From Cytospora piceicola (Eukaryota > Ascomycota > Sordariomycetes > Diaporthales > Cytosporaceae), in NCBI GenBank assembly GCA_023375675.1, contig JALQBC010000023.1:124001-188000 (forward strand): DNA of 64,000 nucleotides, read 5' to 3'. Positions 56,216-64,000 of the stretch are shown here, piece after piece. Under the pieces are notes generated by a model, which searched no databases, was not told the DNA's origin, and saw only the letters and a program-made list of their open reading frames with translations. Position 1 is the first letter of the stretch, and every line of letters begins with the position of its first letter. Made by a program: the position numbers and the translations under genes.

Positions 56216-56823
56216 TTCGTCCCCCTGGCATTGAAGCCTTCTCGATCAGTGTTAGCAGTTCGAGTCTAACTCGATCTTGGGTATATTCATCGAGCATGAA
56301 TTTTACACCTTTCCCGATCCTTCTTCAATCTTTGCCATGCCAGGCACCTACAAATTAACCCTGCCTGTTTTATTACCATACCAGTGAAGTACATACCTGC
56401 CTTAGGATGAGTAGTTCCCAGGTAGGTACAGTACAGTATTGCAGGTGTACCTAAGTACTTGAGTAGGTGTTTACTGGGTTCCAAGGTTCATGTGACCGTG
56501 ACGAGCCCACCCCTTCTTCATTTCCTTGACGGCGCTTGCCAGCTCATCAACACCCACGCACCCACGCACCCACGCGCCCGCGCGCCCACCCTAGTTTTGA
56601 ATTCAGTGTGTTTGAGTTGTCAATGAAATATTTCCCCCGGTCGTTCCTCTTCGCAGCTTAGCCTGGCAGCATGGTGCCAGCCAGCCAGCCAGCCTACTCG
56701 ACGGCTCGACAAGGAAACGTTGCCCTACGCTGGAATACTACCAGAAAGTCACCTAACAACCCCCCTCGCCCCTCAATCGGTTAGGTCGGCCTAGTGCTAC
56801 TGTGTATGTTTGATGCTAGCATC

Positions 56824-56851
56824 CCATGCCATGCCATGCCATGCCATGCCA
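56824..56851. repeat. (CATGC)n pentanucleotide microsatellite
   Basis: Five tandem copies of the pentamer CATGC. Confidence 0.85.
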
Positions 56852-58912
56852 GATGCGATGGATGGTCAACCGACTGGACCTATGAACCTAGGTGTCTACT
56901 TTAAAGTAGGTAGGAACCTAGGTTTCGCCATCGTCAGGTACAGACACTACACCCAGAAATAGCCCAGTCTTGCTAGGTCCTGGGCTTTAACTCTCTACCT
57001 ACAGTGGGTGTACCCTAGGTAGGTATAGCGCTGCCTAGCTAGGTACGTACCCTGGTGGGAAGGGTAGCCGACGTTATGCCAGTACACACCGCCTGACGCC
57101 GTTTTACGTTAGCATGACATGACATGACAATCGGGTTCTCGAAAGCTACATGGCTCTTTTCCATTATCGATGCCCAATTCCCAATTGAGCATCCCTCCCC
57201 TGATGGAGGGTTGCTGCCAGACTTACCGGGCAGCCCTCAGCGACAGACTACACAGTACTGTAGACGTCAGTCCAGTTCAGTCGGAGGGCTGTGTGCACGA
57301 CTCACCTTGGACTGCAGCAAGGCACGCACTGGGGCTGCCCAATCGACTCACAACCCATACATACCCCTTCTACAATCGGGCAATCAATCAATCAATCAAT
57401 CCACTGCCCGCTGGACTGTCAGCAGTTACCATGCAGCAGGCCAATACTGTTATGTGTCCAACCGTCGAATCTGTCAGACCTTCCACCACGCCATCTTTGG
57501 CAAATCGGAGCCCTAGACGACCATACTACATATGCATACGTACAGCATCACCCACACTTTGGTCTGTATTTAGTTCGGCACGTTTTGGTATCGATGCGTG
57601 TCACAGCATACGAAGCCAGACCAGACCGTCCTTGCTCTTGAGCCAGTCATTCCCACAGGATCATCATGGACTACAGTATGCCCCATTGTTCACCCTCGTC
57701 TGAACGTTGGGTGGGAAGGAATATTATAGAGACGCCCCGTCAAGGGGGCATACCGAGCCCTTCCAAGCTTGTTGAGACGACAGATGGTTGTAGTTGACCT
57801 CCAGCAGCCAGCTACCCCGGGGCTCTCACCGACAGCGACACCCTGTGCCTGATCTGGATACGGGTTACCTCAACAGCACTGGATTCATAAAACCCTTGTG
57901 CTGGCTGGTTGGCGCCCAAGTCGTCACTCACAACAACGTCCGTGATCAGTGACGTGTCTCCATCGTTTTGGTGCCCCCAGTAACGGGGTCTTCTGTTGCA
58001 CATATTCATGCACCGAACGAAGCCTCTGGCTGCGCACTTGTCGTCCTGGTGCGTCAAACCGTTGCAGGATGCCTGGAGACTTTATCATGTACATTACCTG
58101 GATCACGGATTCTACGGAAACATGCATCGCAACTGCATCCAATATCGAATCCTGGCTCGCATGCGCTAGAGCCCAATGACATTGGTCGGCCCCAGAAGAA
58201 ACCCCATCTGCCCCATCCACGCAATTGTCCTTCACTGCAACCGTGCGTTTAGAGGCCCTGGAGACTGGAGACCAACAAGGACCAACCAGCAGCTGCTAGT
58301 CCATGCTGCAGCACTGCTATGGTAATGCCCACCACAGTAGTGCTGTGTGTCTGTGTGTATACTACGAGGACTGGAGGACAAGCATACTACCCACCCCACC
58401 ATCGACCTGATCCTTGGCTCTCGATTCTCCCACACCTCCGGAATCCCCACTGCCAGGGCCAATCGTCATTTACCCACACCCCCCCCAGGGATGCATGCCA
58501 TGCCCAGGTGCCCTTGGCGGGATTTACATGCCCAAGCCCGCAATCTGCTGGTGTACCACCCCAGACGTCGTACTTGACTTTCTTCAAAGCCTCAGTTCGC
58601 AGGTGGCTTTCATAAACCGCCATCCCCCCGACTCGTCTACAGCCTCGAGAACCATTTCTCTGTTTGCTCCAAACTATATTGCGTCGATCACTCGGAACCA
58701 CTCTCAATATCCCCCATTTACCATTAACAGTGAGGCCGTCTAGTGAGCTGGCCATACAGATCCGTACAGCATCTATCCCAGTTCTCAGCAAATCCAAGGC
58801 TGCCGCCGCACTGAGCACCACCAACGCTTGTCCCGCCTTACCTTCCTATTCCACTCCCCAGCAACAAGCCCACTCATCGTCTTGAATCGCGACATTATTG
58901 TCGACATCAAAG

Positions 58913-61366
58913 ATGAGTCAGACATGTTTCGAATATTCTGTCGACGACCTACAGCGGCTAGAAGCAGAAACGGCCTTGAAGGAACAAGAGGCCAACCTAG
59001 CTAGGGCACGGCTCGCTGCCGCACGCCAGAGCCAGAGGTCGACCGCATCAACAGCCATCGTTCCAGAATTCCTGCCCCAGTCACGCCCGCAGAGTAATTT
59101 CCAACTTTCATCCTCACCTCCGTCGGCTCCGCAAGATGTCAGGCCTAGGTCCATACCTCGCAATGGCCTCCTCATGGGCCAAGCCGGATCCCAACCTCAA
59201 GTGGTAAGAACTCGCTTAGAGATGTATCAGTCAATCGGGCCCCCCTAACAAGTCACCCAGGCCCGTTACCAGCAGAACCCACATCACCCTATGAAGCGAA
59301 CCAAGACTACTCATTCCCAGCCACAGCAATCGACGATGAGTCTGAATACCAACATGGTGCGCTCCAAGTCTAGCTCGGCCGCGCCAAATCCATTCACAGG
59401 TGGGCCCGGTCGGGTAAAACCAATCTCACCTCTGCAGCCTTCGCAATCCCCGAATATGGACATGATGGAAAACTTCCTCCACGAATCCGAGCAGCAGCAG
59501 CCGGCGAACATCTATGTGCTTGCTCATTCTATGGGTAATCCGATGATGCCCCAGCCGCACAAGCCGGGGTTGTCAACGGTGGCGGAGGCAAGTGTCACCA
59601 TGGAGGACCCGGGCATGTGGCTTATGAGGATGCAAGGAGGGACGGAAGGCTCGGCTGCGGACTCTCAATTCAGTGTAGGTACAGTGCCGGCCTTTCAGCC
59701 CTTCCCCGCGCCGGGTGCTTTCGAGCCGTTGCAGTCGCAAGGCCTTCCTACCTCGCAGTGTGGGTCCCTGACCTCCGGTCCTACCATGGAAACTCTCATG
59801 ACCCGATCAAACAGCAACGCCAACCAGTCAGTCTCTGGGCCAATGCAAATGATGAGGCTGAGCTCCCAGTCATCTATAAACGATACCTACCCCAGTCCCG
59901 AATACGGTAGCTTCGGCCTTCCTGGACAGCATTTCCCCTCCAGCAACAAACGGAATGCACCGGACGACGACTTGCTTCAGATCGGCAGCGGCAATGGTCT
60001 CGGCGATGGGTCTTTGGCACCAGCTGGGTACTCGGCACACATGGATCGATCCATCTCCGTCGACAGCCGGAGATCTATGGGCTTTGGCAACTCCTCACCA
60101 CCCCAGACGACCGGGGCTACCGACAGGCAGGATCCGATATTCGCCATCCCTATGCAGAGAGCCCAGACTTCGGGGACTCACATGTCATCGGCTCAGTCTT
60201 ACGATAGCCTGGCTCTCGGGTTACAGTACGACCAAGGAGCAGCAATGGAGCGGTCGATCTCTGCAAGCAGCGCCAAGTCCACCCACTCCCAACGCCTTAG
60301 GGCCAAGGACTCCTTGCAGCGCCAGATTGCAGCAGCGGGAACCCAGCTGTTGTTGCCGAAGCCTGCCGCTGATCCTAACAAGCCTGAATCAAATTCTCAA
60401 CAGGGAACGAAAGCCGGAAAGGACAGTAAGGTTCCTGTCGCCAAGGCCAAGTACGAACGGCCTAAGCACCCCAAGGTCAAGTGTGGGCAGTGTGATGAGT
60501 ATCCTGAAGGGTTCCGGGGTGAACACGAGCTTCGTCGTCATACCGAGGCCAAACATGGAAGCGTTGTCAAGAAGTTTGTGTGCGTCGATCCCGCTGCCCT
60601 AGGCATCAAAACGGACTTCAAGCCTTTCACGCCGCTCGACAAGTGCAAGCACTGCAGAGGTGCCAAGGAGTACGGCGCCTATTACAACGCAGCCGCCCAC
60701 CTTCGACGCGCGCACTTCTGCAAGAAGCTCCCCAGAGCCAAGGGCCCCAAGACCGGGAACTCGAATGATACCGAGGCTACAGAGAGACGAGGCGGGAAAG
60801 GTGGTGGTGATTGGCCGCCTATGGCTGAGCTTAAGAAGTGGATGGAGGAGAGAAGCGTGTCGATGAACGACCAGGGGGCCCTCGACGAAGGTACCGTCCC
60901 TGACGAAGAAGAGCAGCAGCCATACGACGAGGTTTACGAGAGTGCTCCCTCGGCTGCCTACAGCCTTCCGACTGGAGACGCAGCGTTCTATGGAGTCGGC
61001 AGCAACCTCCCCATCGACAATGCCGAAGTCTACCACGGCATGCTGAGCATGCAAGATCATTACAGCGGGTCTCCGGTGCAGTTAGACACGATGGGCATGA
61101 TGCCATCGATCGGCTCGGCGAACTTCGACTTCAAGTCCCCAATCTCGCCTGACCTCCACCAGGGCATGCCGATCGACCCGAACTCTTATCACAGCCCTGA
61201 CGTCTCCTCAACGGCAACGCTCACGGCCTACAACAACATCATGGACCCGCAGCATTTCTCGCAGGTGCCAGGCCAGGCCGCGAACCTGGCGATCGGCCAG
61301 CCGTTGCACGACAGCATTGGTGACTTCGACTTCAGCATGGCGTTTGGTATGGGTGATGGATGCTAG
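58913..61366 (+). CDS. Two-zinc-finger putative transcription regulator
   Basis: Two exons, 58913..59203 and 59261..61366, 798 residues. The 57-nt intron (GTAAGA, CCCAG) joins QPQV to ARYQQN in phase 0. Residues 10-45 form a short coiled coil (LQRLEAETALKEQEANLARARLAA in part). The middle is Ser/Gln/Pro/Met-rich. Finger 1: Cys505, Cys508, His524, His529. Finger 2: Cys559, Cys562, His577, His582, both C2H2-like, separated by a conserved-looking VCVDPAALGIKTDFKPF segment. This arrangement occurs in a group of fungal C2H2 proteins annotated with a DUF7896-type domain (recalled, not checked). The C-terminal 200 residues are Asp/Ser/Pro-rich and could activate. Probably nuclear; targets are unknown. 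The long empty upstream region would suit a heavily regulated gene. Confidence 0.85.
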
Positions 61367-63059
61367 ACCCGTCTGGCCCGCGCACCCATGCTGCCAGTCA
61401 TTTGCCCGGTCCCGTTCAAACCCCACTCCTCATTCTGGCGCTGGGTACTGTTATGATTCACGTCTGTTTCTTGGTTACGCCCAAAAATCATTGCTTTGAC
61501 TTGTTGGCGTTTGGTATCTGCCTTGGTCGTATCTCCTTACTGTCGCTCACTTCGACCGGGTGCGCCCGCCCCGGCGATACGTTATGAGGAGGCACGTCTC
61601 TTGTCTCCCCGAGCTGTCCGTGACAGCGAGCTACTTTGTGTGTTTTGTGTTAGACGCTTGTTACTGCACATGGGGTCCGAGAGAGCAAGGTTAGAGGGCC
61701 TTGGGTCTTTTCCGCATGAATGGAATCGGCGTGATCTTGGGGGTTTGGATGATGAGTCAAAAAGTGGCAAAAATACTGAAAAGTTGGTCACTGAAAGCAA
61801 GCAAGCACGCACGCACGCATGCATGCATGCATGCATCCCAGCACCTTGGCTTCCTGTGTTTTGGAGAGGGCATGTCTGGATCGTTGGCCGTTTTTGCATC
61901 TCGGGTGGTGCATTTGCGATTGGGTTCGCACGGAGTTTATCTGGGTATGGGATCTGGGAGTTTTGTTGTTTTGTGGTTTTCTCCATCTTTTGACAAGCAA
62001 GCAAAGAGCTAGCAGGAAATGCTCTCGTCGTTGTTCAGGGCCAGTGTTTTATCGGGCATGGATTATTTGGAAATCATGATACCTCTGATGTTGGGTGTAC
62101 GTACATAAACGGGGGGCTTTTTCTGGTTCAATAGCTAGATGGGAGGATCAGCAGCCACGTTGGACGTTGGATACCCCTTCCCCCCTCCCCCCAATGAATC
62201 GAATACCACGCGGACTCGTTGAGCCGTGATTAAATCCTACCTCATCTTGATGCTTATGTGATTGGAAGCCGTGCCTGTTTTTGCACCACTGAGCTCCCGC
62301 CTACTTGACGGGTCAGATGCCACTCACCCCCCGCGTTCTGCGACGCACAGTCAGGTCTTGAATGTTCGTTATGCCAGGGCAGGGGAAGGGTGTGGGGGTG
62401 ACTTGGGAGATAAGCCGTTGGCTTGTACTATGTGCTGGGTGCTAATATGCGATCCTTTGGCGCCCTCCCTTGTATGCGGCATACTACCCGTCACAGTGCC
62501 TCAGACCATGTAACCAAAGTCCGCCAATGCAACACTTGCGGACACGGCCAAGCAACATCCAGCCTCGATAACAGCAGAACTGTGAGATCCTGTGCCGGGG
62601 GACAGGATATACCCCGACGCCAGCCCTCCCCGGCCCGCCCTCCCTCCATTACTGCCGACTCGTTGTGCATATCACCGCCAAGGTTCTCATCTTCTTCAAG
62701 ATGTTGCGTATTGAACTGGAGTTGCACATGTACTCAACCAAGCACGCCGAACTTGATGGAGGTGCTGCAGGGAAGTATATCCCCGAGAACACCTCGGGAG
62801 AATTAACTCGACATCATCGCATTCAAGACTGGACATATTCTATCACCAAGTCGATGTAGCTTCTTACTTGGGGATCAACCCTGCCCTTATATATTATGAT
62901 TCCCTATGAGATCCAGTCTCTGATTAAGGTGATACCAAACAAAATCAAAACAGTCCCAGACCTTCCCTTTTCCCCAGTCCCGCTTACAAAGCCCACAAGC
63001 TGACGGTATACACAGGAAGCAGCCCAGCAGCATCCCTGGCCCCGAGACCAGCGCCCCGC
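61367..63059. other. Convergent spacer with GCAC/GCAT array
   Basis: 1.7 kb between the stops of two converging genes. Contains a CGCA/TGCA array and C-rich tracts (62178-62192). Several overlapping short frames, none convincing. Confidence 0.45.
61805..61837. repeat. GCAC/GCAT tetranucleotide microsatellite
   Basis: Three GCAC units followed by about five GCAT units in the 3' spacer after the zinc-finger gene. Confidence 0.88.
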
Positions 63060-63521
63060 CTAGACGAACCTCCAGCTGGCCGTGGTCCTCCCGACGCCCT
63101 CGCCCCCGGGCACCAGCTGGTCGAAGACGGCGGGCGTGAGGTCGACGTCGGTGGGCTTGCAGGCGCCGCAGCGGTCCTTGATGGCCACGGTGGCGGAGGC
63201 GGCGGCGCCCGAGGCGGCGTCGGTGTAGGAGACCTCGATCTGCTTCCCGCAGAGCGCGTTGTTGTTGGGGTTGCCGCCCTGGGTGTAGGCGTCGTAGAAG
63301 GCCGTGTTGACGGCGGCGACGGCGTCCGTGTCGGCGAGGGCCTCGCCGCAGGCGCCGACGCCGCCGGCCGGGTTGTAGTAGGTGATGTCGCCGGTGTAGG
63401 TCTCGGTGGAGTCGATGGTGGGCGCGGCGGTGGTGCCGTTGGCGGTCTGGCGGGGGATGTGGAGGGCGAGGGCGGGGGCGAGGGCGAGGGAGAGGGAGAG
63501 GAGGGCCTGGAGGGACATCAT
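63060..63521 (-). CDS. Secreted double-psi beta-barrel (RlpA/expansin-like) protein
   Basis: Single exon, 153 residues. Signal peptide about 1-20 (MMSLQALLSLSLALAPALA) with a short pro-like segment to about residue 40. The mature part holds the double-psi beta-barrel pattern: GDITYYNPAGGVGACGEAL at about 44-62, an ALCGKQIEV strand, then IKDRCGACKPTDVDLTPAVFDQL carrying the conserved Asp and the Cys pairs. Fungal members are small secreted proteins; some loosen cell walls or inhibit plant proteases. No cellulose-binding domain is attached. The start is clear (signal peptide, ATG ATG pair). Wall binding is inferred, not visible. Confidence 0.87.
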   Translation of the reverse strand: MMSLQALLSLSLALAPALALHIPRQTANGTTAAPTIDSTETYTGDITYYNPAGGVGACGEALADTDAVAAVNTAFYDAYTQGGNPNNNALCGKQIEVSYTDAASGAAASATVAIKDRCGACKPTDVDLTPAVFDQLVPGGEGVGRTTASWRFV

Positions 63522-64000
63522 TGTGGAGTGGGCTGTTGGGGTTTACTGGGGGGGTTTGATATGGTCAAGTGTAGATGGGGAGATGTTTTTGTTTTCTCGA
63601 GAGGGAATCCTGCCCTGGGAGTGTTTTTGTGTTTGGTCTTTTGGGAAATGCTGAAGAGCCTGCAACTTTGATTCCATGACCAAGACAGAGATGCCATCAC
63701 CATTATATACCTAGCAGAGCCTACATTGAGCTGAGTGCGCAAGATCCTGATCACTGTGTATGGCTTCATGTTCCCTGGTGAACGGCCATCAGACAGTGTT
63801 ACCATGATGTGACACTCAGTAACATACCTGGGCCGTTTAGAAATTACCCTGTTCATAACTCCACAACCTGTCGTTTTGTTCCACGAGGTGAGTCTCTCCA
63901 GGTCGTCTCCCCCTATGGCCCAGCCGTGAGCCATGATGACGGGTTACGCAGCTCGCATTCAGCAGCATCACGGAGCGGACTCCTCATGAGTGGCTCGGAA
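63522..64000. other. Promoter region of the beta-barrel gene
   Basis: Upstream of the minus-strand gene; CT-rich on the minus strand near the start. Runs to the window edge with no further gene supported. Confidence 0.45.

Larger units (their letters stand above)
51428..58912. other. 7.5-kb gene-free region upstream of the zinc-finger gene
   Basis: No frame on either strand shows domain-like sequence, although several of 90-180 codons exist by chance. Contents: TG/AG array 52927-52968; G13 at 53621-53633; TACATA-rich tract 53830-54065; CAT and TTCTGC arrays 56121-56215; ATGCC array 56824-56851; CAAT array 57381-57401. There is a marked concentration of AGGTA/TACCT/CCTAGG motifs at 54415-54490, 55940-55990, 56380-56470 and 56885-57055. 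Its 3' part must contain the promoter and leader of the gene at 58913. The minus frame 55212..55448 is the least random of the short ORFs but is unsupported. Confidence 0.4.

Noticed and set aside
57170..57703. 177-codon plus-strand frame in the large spacer
   Set aside because: Overlaps two other frames of similar length and crosses a CAAT microsatellite; composition is Ser/Thr/Pro/His noise.

Overview
The window looks like nuclear DNA of a filamentous ascomycete, probably a Sordariomycete-type mould. Evidence: intron-poor genes with short GT-AG introns (57-96 nt, one of 193 nt), families restricted to or typical of moulds (HET domain, PaxU-like DUF829, GH29 fucosidase, ankyrin/F-box), long spacers full of microsatellites, and a transposon copy with an extreme RIP signature (almost no CA/TG dinucleotides, while TA and CG remain common). 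No rRNA, tRNA, CRISPR array or bacterial operon was seen. Splice sites were assigned by eye from frame, donor/acceptor sequence and family continuity.

Layout. 0-2.5 kb: a two-exon TilS-type PP-loop ATPase (+). 2.5-7.4 kb: a minus-strand gene remnant ends at the 118-bp terminal inverted repeat of a 4.2-kb RIP-destroyed Tc1/mariner-type element with a minus-strand transposase relic. 7.7-12 kb: histidine acid phosphatase (+), a small hypothetical protein (-) and an acyl-protein-thioesterase-like hydrolase (+), with two decayed copies of the transposon end nearby. 12.9-18.2 kb: a conserved hypothetical gene carrying an in-frame stop, then a HET-domain gene, both +. 19.8-26 kb is a housekeeping block: syntaxin-8-like SNARE (+), HAS1 DEAD-box helicase (-) and bifunctional 6-phosphofructo-2-kinase/fructose-2,6-bisphosphatase (-).

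29.4-43.2 kb: an aspartic protease whose N-terminal lobe cannot be found (-), a PaxU-like DUF829 hydrolase (+), a small Cys-rich protein (-), a secreted GH29 alpha-L-fucosidase (-) and an F-box/ankyrin protein (-). 44.5-51.4 kb: a 1219-residue disordered acidic protein (+), a multi-pass membrane protein with a homopolymer frameshift (-) and a second small Cys-rich protein (+). 51.4-58.9 kb is a 7.5-kb spacer with no convincing gene, dense in microsatellites and AGGTA/TACCT motifs. It ends at a two-zinc-finger regulator (+). A secreted double-psi beta-barrel protein (-) closes the window.

The genes do not form a biosynthetic cluster. They fall into housekeeping functions (tRNA modification, ribosome biogenesis, glycolytic control, endosomal fusion), secreted hydrolases (phosphatase, fucosidase, protease, expansin-like protein) and self-recognition or regulation (HET, F-box/ankyrin, zinc-finger). 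The most unusual features are the RIPed long-TIR element at a broken gene and three other genes whose frames or lobes are interrupted. I did not find a clearly new multi-gene system.
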